Assembly: GCA_016870115.1 (NCBI GenBank)
Contig: VGCH01000019.1
Coordinates: 1 to 58,017 of the forward strand
Direction of reading: 5' to 3'
DNA: 58,017 bases
From: Alphaproteobacteria bacterium
Lineage (GTDB): Bacteria > Pseudomonadota > Alphaproteobacteria > Reyranellales > Reyranellaceae
The notes beneath the pieces are model-generated. The model was not told the DNA's origin. It saw only the letters and a list, made by a program, of their open reading frames with translations, and searched no databases. Each line of letters opens with the position of its first letter. Position 1 is the first letter of the stretch. Shown piece by piece: positions 1 to 9,432 of this stretch. The position numbers were made by a program, and so were the translations under genes.

Positions 1-86
1 TCGCTCGGACGGCGAACTCGGTGTCACAGATTTCTGTCTCATCTCGTTCCCCTCAGGTTAACGATGAGCCGGAAATCCTCTCTTCC

Positions 87-1310
87 TCAAGACGTCAAAT
101 CTGTATCAGTGCTCCTGACGCCGGACACCTTGCGTTCGCTCGTCCTCAGCACATCCAGATGGTCAGCCCACTGCTGCATCATCGCCTTGCGCTCCTCCAG
201 GTACTGGCTGCGATGGTAGGCCGCCCTCACGGCATTCCGCTCTACATGGGCGAGCTGCCGCTCGATCACGTCCGGCCGGTAGCCCATCTCGTTGAGCGCC
301 GTCGAGGCCAGCGCCCGGAAGCCGTGACCCGTCATGCGACCGTGGTAGCCCATGCGGTAGAGCGCAAAGAGCACCGTATTCTTGCTCATGGGCGTAGTGG
401 GCGCGCGTCCGGCGAAGACCCACGGCCACTTCCCGTTCATGTCCTGAAGGCTCCTGAAGGCCGCCACCGCCTGCTGGGACAAAGGAACATGATGCGGGGC
501 CTTGGTCTTCATACGCTCTGCCGGAATCGTCCATTCCGCCCGGTCTAGGTCCAGTTCCGCCCAGGTCGCGCCACGTAGCTCGTTGGTCCTGACGAAGGTC
601 AGCGCCAGCAGGCGCAGCGCCAGCTTCGTCTGCACCTCGCCCTCGTACTCTTCGATCTTGCGCAGGAAGGCCGGCAGCTCGGTCGCCGGCAGGGCAGCCA
701 TGTGCTGCGGCTTCGGCCGGGCTTTCAACGCACCGCGTAGATCGGCGGCCGGGTCGCGCTCGCACCGCCCGGTGGCGATGCCGTACCGAAAGACCTGGCC
801 GCAGGCCCTGGCGACCTTGTGGGCCGTCTCCACGGTCCCGCGCGCCTCGATCTTGCGCAGCACAGCCAGCAACTCGGGGGCCGTCACGTCGGCAATGGGG
901 GTGCGGCCGATGTCCGGGAACACATACGTCTCGAATCGGGTCGTGGTGTCGCCGTGATAGACGGCTGCCCACTTGGGCTTCACGTTCTCCAGCCACTCCT
1001 TGGCGACGGTCGCGAAGGTGTTGGCCCCCGCCTCCTGCACCGCCCGTTTCTCCTGCCGCCGCACGGCTGACGGATCGATCCCCTTGGCCACCAGCTTGCG
1101 GGCATCGTCTCGCGCCTCCCGTGCCTGCCTCAACGTCACGTCGGGGTAAATCCCCAGCGACAGCAGCTTCTCCTTGCCCGCGAAGGCGTAGCGGTAGCGC
1201 CACCACTTGCCGCCCGACGGTGCGAGCAACAGGAACAGCCCGCGCTCGTCCATGAGCTTGGTCGGCTTGGCGGGCGGCTTGGTCTTGCGAATCAGGGTGT
1301 CAGTGAGCAC
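87..1310 (-). CDS. P4-type tyrosine recombinase/integrase
   Basis: Site-specific recombinase of the P4 integrase family, expected to integrate and excise a genomic island at a tRNA 3' end. The 407-residue product has the N-terminal DUF4102 arm-binding domain (about residues 1-90, beginning VLTDTLIRKTKPPAK) and a C-terminal catalytic domain. Catalytic residues are visible: the first Arg in FVRTNELRG, HGFR with His329 and Arg332, a second His near 355, and nucleophile Tyr365 in RAAYHR. The GTG start at 1310 is preferred because GGAG lies about 10 nt upstream and it fits family N-termini; the frame stays open further upstream to 1412. The gene sits 161 bp from the 3' end of tRNA-Sec, the classical arrangement for an island inserted in selC. 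It appears intact. Confidence 0.93.
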   Translation of the reverse strand: MLTDTLIRKTKPPAKPTKLMDERGLFLLLAPSGGKWWRYRYAFAGKEKLLSLGIYPDVTLRQAREARDDARKLVAKGIDPSAVRRQEKRAVQEAGANTFATVAKEWLENVKPKWAAVYHGDTTTRFETYVFPDIGRTPIADVTAPELLAVLRKIEARGTVETAHKVARACGQVFRYGIATGRCERDPAADLRGALKARPKPQHMAALPATELPAFLRKIEEYEGEVQTKLALRLLALTFVRTNELRGATWAELDLDRAEWTIPAERMKTKAPHHVPLSQQAVAAFRSLQDMNGKWPWVFAGRAPTTPMSKNTVLFALYRMGYHGRMTGHGFRALASTALNEMGYRPDVIERQLAHVERNAVRAAYHRSQYLEERKAMMQQWADHLDVLRTSERKVSGVRSTDTDLTS

Positions 1311-1311
1311 T

Positions 1312-1373
1312 GGGGTAACTCTCCGGGGGCTACAAAAGTTACCCCGAAAGTTACCCCGGAAAGTGGGGTAACT
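1312..1373. repeat. Four copies of 9-bp motif AGTTACCCC upstream of integrase
   Basis: The 9-mer AGTTACCCC occurs at 1337-1345 and 1349-1357, and its exact reverse complement at 1312-1320 and 1365-1373. The second and fourth copies form a perfect inverted repeat with a 7-nt spacer. The cluster lies between the integrase start codon and the tRNA-Sec 3' end. It could be arm-type integrase binding sites or an operator for control of int. The repeats are read directly; the role is inferred. Confidence 0.7.
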
Positions 1374-1418
1374 TCCAGTGGACGACCAAAGACTGTCCCG
1401 GATGCCAGACACATGAAA

Positions 1419-1447
1419 AGCCCGAAATTTCGGTCTGTTTCGGGCTT
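1419..1447 (-). terminator. Rho-independent terminator after tRNA-Sec
   Basis: A perfect 10-bp stem, AAGCCCGAAA (1419-1428) with TTTCGGGCTT (1438-1447), encloses a 9-nt loop. On the minus strand it follows the tRNA-Sec 3' end by about 25 nt and is trailed by a short T-containing run. This fits termination of selC transcription before the integrase. Confidence 0.6.
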
Positions 1448-1471
1448 CTTCAGACGGTGTTGGATGTGAAT

Positions 1472-1567
1472 TGGCGGAGGAGAGCGGGAGTCGAACCCAC
1501 CCAGAGCCGGCGAACGACCCTCTCTGGCTTTGAAGGCCAGCCGGCCCACCGGGACCGATTCCCCTCC
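1472..1567 (-). tRNA. selC: tRNA-Sec (anticodon TCA)
   Basis: Selenocysteine tRNA that reads UGA. Reading the minus strand, the gene starts GGAGGGGA and ends TCTCCTCC-G-CCA, giving the 8-bp acceptor stem typical of tRNA-Sec, with CCA encoded. The T-stem GTGGG/CCCGC encloses TTCGACT. The anticodon loop CTTCAAA carries TCA inside a stem of GGC/GCC type, and a long variable arm lies between anticodon and T arms. Total length is 96 nt, longer than ordinary tRNAs and normal for bacterial tRNA-Sec. Its 3' end faces the integrase at 87-1310. SelA and SelB are encoded nearby. Confidence 0.95.
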
Positions 1568-1834
1568 ACCGCGGATCATGCCGGGGAAGCCCCTCCCTGT
1601 CACGGGGCGGCCGTCGGTCGGCGAATTGACGCTATCCGTCTATAGTCCTATTATCCGTTCATGCCGCGTCCACACCCTCAGCACGCCCCGATCACCGCCC
1701 GCCGAAACGCTTGTGCCGTGTCGTGCCCGGGATCTCTGTTTTTCGACAGAAATCGCGACAGGAACACCGCGATTCGCGAGACAAATCAGACAGTTGGGCG
1801 TGTCCAGGGGTATGTGTCGAAAATCGACAGAATC

Positions 1835-2839
1835 CTATCGTCGATCGACAACTCCGAGCTGCCGCGCGGCCTCGATGTCGGTGCGGGCGCGCCCGAAATC
1901 GCCCCGGCTGCGGTGCGCCTTGCCGCGCGCCAGCAGCGCCTCGCCGTTGGTCGGATTGAGCTCGATCGCCCGATCGTAGGCTTCGATGGCCGCCTCGTGG
2001 CGGCGCGCCGACGCGAGCGCGTTGCCGCGATTGAAGTGGGTCTGGGCGTCGTCGGGCTGCAGCTTCAGGGCCGCTTCGTAGTCGTCCAGCGCCTTGTCGA
2101 TCAGGCCGCGCCGGTGGAACGCAATGCCGCGGCGGGCCAGCGCCAGCGCGAAGTCGGGTTTGAGCCGCAGCGCCCGGTCGTAGTCGGCGAGCGCGCGTTC
2201 ATAGTCGCCCTTCGAAACATGGTCATTGCCGCGCATGTAAACCGCCACGGCGTCCTCAGGGTAGGCGCCAACGAAGCGATTGTAGTCGGCGAGCGCGCGA
2301 TCGACATCGCCCAGCCGATGCAGGACGAGACCCCGATTGAACAGCGCCGTCCAGAAATCGGGCCTGAGCCGAAGCGCCTCGTTGTAGTCCGCAAGCGCGC
2401 GGTCGAGCCGGTCCAGCGTCTCATGGCCGAAGCCGCGGTTGTTGAAGGCCTCGGCGTAGTCGGGTTGCAACGCAATCACGCGGTCGTAGTCCTCGACGGC
2501 GCGGTCGTGCCGTTCGAGCCGGCGCCACGCCAGCGCGCGATTGTAGACCACCGTGGCGTCGCGCGGCGCCAGCGCCGCCGCGCGGTCGTAGTCGGCGATG
2601 GCGCGTTCGTACTGGCGCAGGTCGGCGAGCGCATCGCCCCGGGCGCGGAACAAACCGGCCCGGTCGGGGCCACTCGCTTCAAGGGCCACGTTGCAGGCCT
2701 CCAGCCGCGCCTCGACCGTGGCGCCGGGCGGGGGCGCGAGGCAGGCGCCGGGAGAAGCCTGGGCGGCGATCGGACCGGCCAGCAGCGCGGCCGCGATCAG
2801 GATCGCGTTCTTGAGGAAGGCATGTCCCGGTCCGGGCAT
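1835..2839 (-). CDS. Secreted TPR-repeat protein
   Basis: A 334-residue protein with an N-terminal signal peptide (hydrophobic stretch FLKNAILIAAALLAGP, then AQA) and about seven consecutive tetratricopeptide repeats. Each repeat ends in the typical ALADYDRALRLKP-like pattern. TPR arrays usually mediate protein contacts, here probably in the periplasm; no catalytic domain is visible. It is the last gene of the selA-Sel1-selB-TPR cluster, starting 12 bp after the selB stop. The placement suggests co-transcription, but no role in selenium metabolism can be read from the sequence. The start is the ATG at 2839. Confidence 0.85.
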   Translation of the reverse strand: MPGPGHAFLKNAILIAAALLAGPIAAQASPGACLAPPPGATVEARLEACNVALEASGPDRAGLFRARGDALADLRQYERAIADYDRAAALAPRDATVVYNRALAWRRLERHDRAVEDYDRVIALQPDYAEAFNNRGFGHETLDRLDRALADYNEALRLRPDFWTALFNRGLVLHRLGDVDRALADYNRFVGAYPEDAVAVYMRGNDHVSKGDYERALADYDRALRLKPDFALALARRGIAFHRRGLIDKALDDYEAALKLQPDDAQTHFNRGNALASARRHEAAIEAYDRAIELNPTNGEALLARGKAHRSRGDFGRARTDIEAARQLGVVDRR

Positions 2840-2851
2840 GCGGGAATCATA

Positions 2852-4750
2852 TCACGGCTTTGCCACCGGCCCGAATTGTTCACGCTTCTGGGGCACGATG
2901 CGTCGCAGGTCCCCATCGCGTTTGGCGATCCCCAGCCGGTCGAAGAACTCCAGAATCTGGATCGCGACCTTGCGGCCATTGTCGAGACGATCGCGGAACT
3001 GCGCGGCGGTGAAGCCCTCGCCCAGCGCCTCGGCGATGCCGATCATCTCGGCCACGGTCGGCCGCAGGAAGTACTGGTCGGTGGCGATCTCGACCACACG
3101 CCCGAGCTTGGCGACTCGGCGCATCAGTCGGCGCATTTCAGGCTCGGGCACACCATGCGCCTGGGCAAAGTCGCGCACCCGGGGTGGCCGGAAGCGGTCG
3201 GCAACCAGCGCCGCCTGCACCCTCTTCCACAGCGCCTCGTCGCGCGCGCCGAGTGTCAGCGAGTGACCGGGCAGGCGCACATACGGGCCGTCGACCGCGA
3301 CCGTGCGTGCCTTCACCTCGCGGTCGAGCAGGGTCTTGAAGATGTCGGCGGTCCAGCGCCGCGCCATCGCCACCCGCAGCCGCTCCGGCTGCAGGCCGGG
3401 CGAGTCGGGGCTGGTCTCGTGCCAGTTCTTGAGGGCCGCCAGCAGATCGGCCTGGGCCGTGGCGAGGGTTTCCGCCGCGAAGCCGAAACCGCCCAGCGCC
3501 TGACCGCCCGCCTCGTCGAGAAACCGCGCGACCTCCTCGGGTCTGAGGTTGCGCGCGACGCCGAAGCGCGCGAGGTCGAGATGGCCTTGCTCCAGCGACA
3601 GGAGGCTCGCCACCGCCATGTCGTCGGGCTCGGCGAGCGCGTCCAGCTCGGCCAGCCGGCGCGGCGTGCGCCGGTTGCGCGGCGGACCGAACGGATCGAT
3701 CACCGCCGCGCCGGCGATCGTGCGCGTCGCCGACGGATCGCGCAGGATCGCGCGGTCATGGGCGAGCGCGCCGACCTTCTCCTCCAGCACGAGCTGGGCG
3801 CGCATCGTCTCGCCGGGTGCCAGCTTGTCGCCATCGAGCAGGGCCACGCGCCCCATGACATGGGCAGCACCAAGATGGACATGCACCGGCGACCAATGGC
3901 GCAACGGCGCCTTTTCGCTGCGCAGCAAGGTCAGGCCGACATCGATGCGGTCGGTGGGGCGGTGCAGCTCGGGCGCCACGATCCAGTCGCCGCGCCGTAC
4001 CGACTGTCGCTCGAGACGGGCGCCCACCAGGTTGAGTGCGCAGCGCTCGCCGGCGCGCCCCGCCTCGGCCGGGCGGTTCTGGGCGTGGATCGCGCGCACG
4101 CGGGCCTCGATGCCCGACGGGGTGAGCAGCACGCGATCATCGACCGCGAAGCGGCCGGCATGGACGGTGCCGGTCACCACAACGCCGGCGCCAGCCAAGA
4201 CGAAACAGCGATCGACCGCGAGTCGTGCGAACCCCGCGACACCGCGCCGACTCTCGCCCAGCGCCGGCAGCCGGGCCTTCAGCTCGGCGATGCCCTGGCC
4301 GGTGAGCGAGGAGACCGGCAGGATCTCCGCGCCCTTGAGCGACGTCGCGTCCAGCAGCGTCTCGATCTCGGCCATGCGCTCGAGCTGCTCGTCCTCGCTC
4401 GCCAGATCGGCCTTGGTGAGCGCCACCAACCCACGATCCAGCCCCAGCAGGTCGAGGATCTGCAGATGCTCGACGGTCTGGGGCTTGATGCCCTCGGCCG
4501 CCGACACCACCAGGAGGGCCGCATCGATGCCGGTAGCACCGGCCAGCATGTTGTGCACGAAGCGCTCGTGGCCGGGCACGTCGACGAAGCCGAGTTGGCG
4601 CCCGTCGCCGAGGTCGGAATAGGCGTAGCCGAGATCGATGGTGATGCCGCGCGCCTTCTCCTCTTTCAGGCGGTCGGCGTCGACACCGGTCAGCACCTTC
4701 ACCAGCGCCGTCTTGCCATGGTCGATATGGCCCGCGGTGCCGACGATCAT
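2852..4750 (-). CDS. selB: Selenocysteine-specific elongation factor SelB
   Basis: SelB is a GTPase that brings Sec-tRNA(Sec) to the ribosome at UGA codons marked by a SECIS hairpin. The 632-residue protein starts [16 protein letters not shown]. GTPase motifs are visible: P-loop GHIDHGKT (7-14), switch II DVPGHE (57-62) and TKAD (112-115). EF-Tu-like domains II and III follow, and the C-terminal third is the Lys/Arg-rich winged-helix region that binds SECIS RNA. Length matches bacterial SelB. The start ATG at 4750 overlaps the stop of the upstream Sel1-repeat gene (ATGA), implying translational coupling. The UGA-containing fdoG in this window is its obvious client. Confidence 0.96.
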   Translation of the reverse strand: MIVGTAGHIDHGKTALVKVLTGVDADRLKEEKARGITIDLGYAYSDLGDGRQLGFVDVPGHERFVHNMLAGATGIDAALLVVSAAEGIKPQTVEHLQILDLLGLDRGLVALTKADLASEDEQLERMAEIETLLDATSLKGAEILPVSSLTGQGIAELKARLPALGESRRGVAGFARLAVDRCFVLAGAGVVVTGTVHAGRFAVDDRVLLTPSGIEARVRAIHAQNRPAEAGRAGERCALNLVGARLERQSVRRGDWIVAPELHRPTDRIDVGLTLLRSEKAPLRHWSPVHVHLGAAHVMGRVALLDGDKLAPGETMRAQLVLEEKVGALAHDRAILRDPSATRTIAGAAVIDPFGPPRNRRTPRRLAELDALAEPDDMAVASLLSLEQGHLDLARFGVARNLRPEEVARFLDEAGGQALGGFGFAAETLATAQADLLAALKNWHETSPDSPGLQPERLRVAMARRWTADIFKTLLDREVKARTVAVDGPYVRLPGHSLTLGARDEALWKRVQAALVADRFRPPRVRDFAQAHGVPEPEMRRLMRRVAKLGRVVEIATDQYFLRPTVAEMIGIAEALGEGFTAAQFRDRLDNGRKVAIQILEFFDRLGIAKRDGDLRRIVPQKREQFGPVAKP

Positions 4751-5512
4751 GAGGCGAGTTCCAGGGCCGCACGCCGCTCGGCCTCGGCGCGCTGCGAGGG
4801 CCTGGCATGGGCCCGCGCCTCTTTCAGGAAGCCGACCGCGAGTTCGCCCGCGCCGCCGGCTTGCGCGCGCAGCAGCCAGTGCAGCGCCTCGACCGGATCG
4901 CGTGCCACGCCCTTGCCGGCAAGATACGCGGCTCCCAGCATGGTCTGCGCCTCGGCATGGCCGCGCCGTGCCGCCTCGCCCCACCAGCGCGCCGCTTCCG
5001 CCGGATCGCGCGCCGTCCCGAGGGCGTTGTGATGGATGTCGCCCAGCCGCGCCATGGCGCCGGTGCGGCCTTCGCTCGCGGCGCGCTCCGCCCAGCGCCG
5101 CGCGCCCGGGTAGTCCTGCGGGCAACCGCCGCCCACCAGCTTCATCCAGGAGATCATGTCGGCCGCATCGATGTCGCCCTGCTCCGCCGCCCGCTCGTAC
5201 CAGACGGCCGACTGAGCATGGTCCTGCTCGGTGCCCCACCCCTCATAGAGGCAGAGCGCCCAGTTGCGCTGTCCACCGGAATCCCCACCTTCGGCCGCCG
5301 CCTTGAGCCAGGTCGCGGCCTTGGCGTGATCGCGCTCGACACCTTTGCCCTCCAGAAACGCGGCCCCCATGTTGCTCTGGGCGCGAGGATGGCCGGCGCG
5401 AGCGAGCGGCGCCCAGATATCGAGGGCCAACCCGAACTCGCCGTCCGTCCAGGCGCCAAGCGCGCGGGCCAGCCGGCGTTCGACCCGCGCCGGCACGAGC
5501 CGATCGAGCGTG

Positions 5513-5529
<17 letters not shown>
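4747..5529 (-). CDS. Sel1-like repeat (SLR) protein
   Basis: About 260 residues with a short N-terminal segment followed by roughly five Sel1-like repeats, recognised by motifs such as [39 protein letters not shown] and [19 protein letters not shown]. Such alpha-solenoid repeats scaffold protein contacts. No signal peptide is clear from the chosen start, so it is likely cytoplasmic. The GTG at 5529 is chosen because it overlaps the selA stop by only 17 bp; an ATG at 5601 would overlap by about 90 bp. Its stop overlaps the selB start by 4 bp. The name Sel1 derives from a worm gene and has nothing to do with selenium, so its place between selA and selB is unexplained. Confidence 0.85.
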
Positions 5530-6901
<1,372 letters not shown>

Positions 6902-6936
6902 GGGTGATATCCCTCAGGAACGGACCCGCGGACCAT

Positions 6937-6966
6937 GCCCCGAACGGGGCGGCGGATCAATCCGCC
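6937..6966 (-). terminator. Double hairpin after pilin-like genes
   Basis: Two adjacent perfect inverted repeats are present: GCCCC-GAAC-GGGGC at 6937-6950 and GGCGGA-TCAA-TCCGCC at 6951-6966. They lie between the 3' end of the small pilin-like genes and the start of selA. No U-tract follows, so intrinsic termination is uncertain; the hairpins may instead stabilise the upstream mRNA end. Confidence 0.35.
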
Positions 6967-6988
6967 AGCGCCGCGGTGCGGGCTGGGC

Positions 6989-7144
6989 TCAGAGTCCGAT
7001 CAGGCCCGCAATCCAGGCCGGAACGGACTGGCCCGCACCCTCGCCGATCGCAACGGCGACCGCCGCGAATATGGCAAGAGAGGCGTAGAGGAAGGTGGTG
7101 CTACCGCCCTCGTCGCGGGCGACGCGCTGGGTGGTGCGGATCAT
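6989..7144 (-). CDS. Small Flp-pilin-like protein (divergent copy)
   Basis: A 51-residue protein starting MIRTTQRVARDEGGST, with one hydrophobic helix (FLYASLAIFAAVAVAI) followed by a short tail. Layout and size resemble Flp/Fap type IVb pilins: a basic leader, a Gly-Gly before the helix, then the membrane segment. The Glu expected five residues after the leader Gly is not present, so it may be a minor pseudopilin or unprocessed. It starts 3 bp after the stop of the next pilin-like gene, so the two are co-transcribed. No Tad secretion genes are in the window. Function is inferred from layout only. Confidence 0.55.
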   Translation of the reverse strand: MIRTTQRVARDEGGSTTFLYASLAIFAAVAVAIGEGAGQSVPAWIAGLIGL

Positions 7145-7147
7145 GGC

Positions 7148-7330
7148 TCAGCCCCCCAGCGTGAGCGACACGGTCTGGAACGCGCGAACGATCTTGGGCG
7201 CGACGCCCGCGATGATAAACACGCCGGCCGCGGACATGCCGATGAGCGCGGCGCTCTCGAGAGCGGTGTTGCCGGAGCGATCGGCGAGCAGCGCGCGAAC
7301 GAGCGCGATGGAGCGCGAAATGGTCGTCAT
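7148..7330 (-). CDS. Flp/Fap-type small pilin-like protein
   Basis: A 60-residue protein with a basic leader (MTTISRSIALVRALLADRSG), a prepilin peptidase-like site G|NTALE with Glu at +5, and one hydrophobic helix (about residues 28-45). This is the standard plan of Flp/TadE-like pilins of the Tad system, which form adhesive or type IVb pili after cleavage at the inner membrane. GGGGA lies 7-8 nt before the ATG at 7330. A second small pilin-like gene follows after 3 bp. The tad assembly genes are absent here, so these could serve a Tad machine elsewhere in the genome. Confidence 0.65.
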   Translation of the reverse strand: MTTISRSIALVRALLADRSGNTALESAALIGMSAAGVFIIAGVAPKIVRAFQTVSLTLGG

Positions 7331-7344
7331 GTGAATTCCCCAAG

Positions 7345-7790
7345 TTTGAAATGGGCCGACCCGCCGGACCTATCCCCTGTCCGTGTCGGCCGGCGCTCCC
7401 ACCCCTGGAAGCGCCGGGTACTCGACAACGCTTACGCTACGCTTCTCCCCACTCTCGCTTCCTCCGGGTCCCGTCCAGATGCGGCTCGCGGATCCCCTCC
7501 CCAGGGGAGGCCGCGGACACAGCTCGGGCGTCGCGGGAAATGCTTCCCGCCGGACTTTCGGTTGAAACGATCACCCCACACACGGGTCCGGCTTCAAATG
7601 GCCACGCCCTCCCAAGGGCTGAGACCGCCGGACGAACTCAAGAAACGCTTTTGAATAGTCCCCAGTATCAGTGGGCTTCGGGACCCCTCCCGTCGCTCAC
7701 GGGCGAGTGTATAGCCCGGACGAATGTAACAAGGGTGTCGGAATCGCCCGGCTTTCGTTTCAATTCAATTTGCAGCGTATCGGCGCCGTT
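7345..7790. other. Hairpin-rich non-coding region upstream of pilin-like genes
   Basis: No convincing gene lies in these roughly 450 bp. The stretch is unusually rich in perfect inverted repeats: 7390-7397/7410-7417 (8 bp), 7533-7539/7544-7550 (7 bp, 4-nt loop), 7586-7592/7627-7633 (7 bp) enclosing 7606-7610/7615-7619 (5 bp), and 7689-7693/7699-7703 (5 bp). The nested pair at 7586-7633 resembles a folded RNA domain. It could be a structured leader of the pilin-like transcript or an independent small RNA on the minus strand. I could not match it to a known riboswitch, 6S RNA, tmRNA or RNase P consensus. Confidence 0.35.
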
Positions 7791-8729
7791 CTAGCCTTCT
7801 TGCGGTTCCATCGCGGCCTGAACGAACGGATTGGGCGCGCGGCCGAAACCTTCCTCGCCCACCAGCAGGTCTAGTCCCAGCGAGGCGAGGTCGTCGGCCA
7901 GCGGCTCCACGGCCCGCGCCTTCTCCGGATAGAAGAGCTTGGTGTAGCCGTGGCAATTCTCGCAGCATTCGGCCCGCAGAAACGTCGTGCCAGCAAGATT
8001 GCGGAAGGAGATCTTGTCCGTCGACCCGCAATGCGCGCACTTCACGCGCGCGTAGCGCCACGCCGTCCCGCACAGGGAACAGTTCAGCAGGCGATGTCCA
8101 AAGCGAGTGCCGCCGGGCAGCACCGTACCGGCGACGGCATGACTGCCGCAAACCGGACAGCTGCCGTTCTCCTCGGTCTGGCCCGCGAAGTCCGCTGGAT
8201 CGAGGAGCCCCGCCATGCGCGTCCAGGCGACCTGCAGCGCAGCGGCGACGAAGGGCGCGCCGGCCTTGTCGTCCGCTCTCAGCTCTCCCTTCAGCACGCG
8301 GTCCGCGACGGCCTCCAGCTCACCGTCCGCCGCCCCCGCCAACCGCGCCTGGGCGGCGCGCGCATCATCGGTTAGAGCCTCAGGCGGCAGCGCAGCCAGG
8401 ATCGCCTTGAGGGCGGCGCGCCAGTCCGGATCGCGGGGCCAGCGACCCGGATCGAGCGGCGCGCTGCCGCGCCCCAGGGCCGTGGCCACGTCCTCCCGCC
8501 CCGGTAAACGACCCGGTGGCAAGCTGCTCAACGCCGTGTGCTGGGCGCGCACGATCATCGCCACCAGACGCAGGAAACCCTCGAGCTCGTTGCCCGCCGC
8601 GAGTGACTCCAGCCGTTCGGCACGGCGCGCGAAGAACGTCGCGAGGTCGGGTAGCTTGACGAGCGGCGAGTCGGCGAACTCGCCGAGGGTGCCTTCGCCG
8701 AAGGGCGGTTGGTCCGCAGGATTGCTCAT
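7791..8729 (-). CDS. fdhE: Formate dehydrogenase accessory protein FdhE
   Basis: FdhE is a cytoplasmic rubredoxin-like protein needed for maturation of respiratory formate dehydrogenases. The 312-residue product has a variable N-terminal half and a C-terminal half with four Cys pairs, CPVCGS, CSLCGT, CAHCGS and CENCHG, the metal-binding signature of the family. Length fits E. coli FdhE. It is the last gene of the fdoG-fdoH-fdoI-fdhE run, 73 bp after fdoI, with a strong hairpin in the gap that may lower its expression relative to the structural genes. Confidence 0.93.
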   Translation of the reverse strand: MSNPADQPPFGEGTLGEFADSPLVKLPDLATFFARRAERLESLAAGNELEGFLRLVAMIVRAQHTALSSLPPGRLPGREDVATALGRGSAPLDPGRWPRDPDWRAALKAILAALPPEALTDDARAAQARLAGAADGELEAVADRVLKGELRADDKAGAPFVAAALQVAWTRMAGLLDPADFAGQTEENGSCPVCGSHAVAGTVLPGGTRFGHRLLNCSLCGTAWRYARVKCAHCGSTDKISFRNLAGTTFLRAECCENCHGYTKLFYPEKARAVEPLADDLASLGLDLLVGEEGFGRAPNPFVQAAMEPQEG

Positions 8730-8748
8730 CGAGCCGCCTCCAATAGAA

Positions 8749-8772
8749 CAGGCCGCCCCACGGGGCGGCCTG
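8749..8772 (-). terminator. Intercistronic hairpin between fdoI and fdhE
   Basis: A perfect 11-bp GC-rich stem, CAGGCCGCCCC with GGGGCGGCCTG, has a 2-nt gap at its apex, so the actual loop takes in neighbouring bases. It sits 20 nt upstream of the fdhE start. It lacks a U-run, so it more likely acts as a processing or partial attenuation site than a full terminator. Confidence 0.5.
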
Positions 8773-8802
8773 TCGCTCCGGCCCTTGCGAACCGGACAGG
8801 GT

Positions 8803-9432
8803 TCAGGACTTGCGCGTCTCCTCGCGCAGCCACTTGCGATGGTGCTTCCAGGCCCAGCCGCCGCTCACGGTGCCCCGGGTCATGGCGCGCAACGTCCCCT
8901 TGACCCAGATGGCCGCGTAGACGTGCACGATCCAAATCAGGATCGCGCCGATGGCGCAGAGTGCGTGGGCGACCGCCGCGAGACGCTTCTGGTCGACTGA
9001 GGTCATGTCCTCGAAATAGACGTCCCACAGGACGATGCCGCTCGCGAACAGCAGCACGATCAGGATCGACTGACCCCAGAAGACGAGCTTCTGGCCGGCA
9101 TTGTACTTGCCAAGCTCCGGCAGGCCCTCGTCCTGGTTGTTGATGACCTTGCCGAGATTCTTCATCCAGACCGTGTCGTCCTTGTTCCACATGTTCAACG
9201 CCGCGAAGCGGATGAACATGCCGAGGAAGCTCACGGCCAGCACGACGCCGATCCAGGGATGGATCGCGCGGGTGGCTTGGCCGCCACCGAACAGGTGCGT
9301 GAGGAAAAACAGCGAGGGATGGAAGAGAGCGAGCCCGCTCAGCGCCAGGAGCACGAGCGAGATCGCCGTGATCCAGTGGTTGATGCGCGCGCCCGTGGTG
9401 TACCGAGAGACGCCTTGGGGACCCTCGCTCAT
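8803..9432 (-). CDS. fdoI: Formate dehydrogenase cytochrome b556 (gamma) subunit
   Basis: Membrane anchor and quinone-reducing subunit of the periplasm-facing formate dehydrogenase. The 209-residue protein begins [20 protein letters not shown] and contains four transmembrane helices with conserved haem-ligand His residues ([11 protein letters not shown], the His of IHPWIGVV, and IVHVYAAIW). This is the cytochrome b561-like fold of FdnI/FdoI. The ATG overlaps the fdoH stop by 4 bp, so translation is coupled. Electrons pass from the molybdopterin alpha subunit through the beta Fe-S chain to haem b and quinone. Confidence 0.93.
   Translation of the reverse strand: MSEGPQGVSRYTTGARINHWITAISLVLLALSGLALFHPSLFFLTHLFGGGQATRAIHPWIGVVLAVSFLGMFIRFAALNMWNKDDTVWMKNLGKVINNQDEGLPELGKYNAGQKLVFWGQSILIVLLFASGIVLWDVYFEDMTSVDQKRLAAVAHALCAIGAILIWIVHVYAAIWVKGTLRAMTRGTVSGGWAWKHHRKWLREETRKS

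Noticed and set aside
1661-5032. A long open frame of 1,123 codons on the plus strand opposite the TPR and selB genes.
   Set aside because: It is antisense to well-recognised genes, its translation is Arg/Gln/Ala-rich without any domain, and long antisense frames are expected in high-GC DNA.
7560-7680. A TPP riboswitch, suggested by a CTGAGA stretch near 7617-7624.
   Set aside because: The second conserved half of the TPP element is missing, and the neighbouring genes are not thiamine genes.
7630-7700. A cobalamin riboswitch suggested by AGCCCACTG-like sequence on the minus strand.
   Set aside because: The B12 box consensus is not complete and no B12 gene is adjacent.
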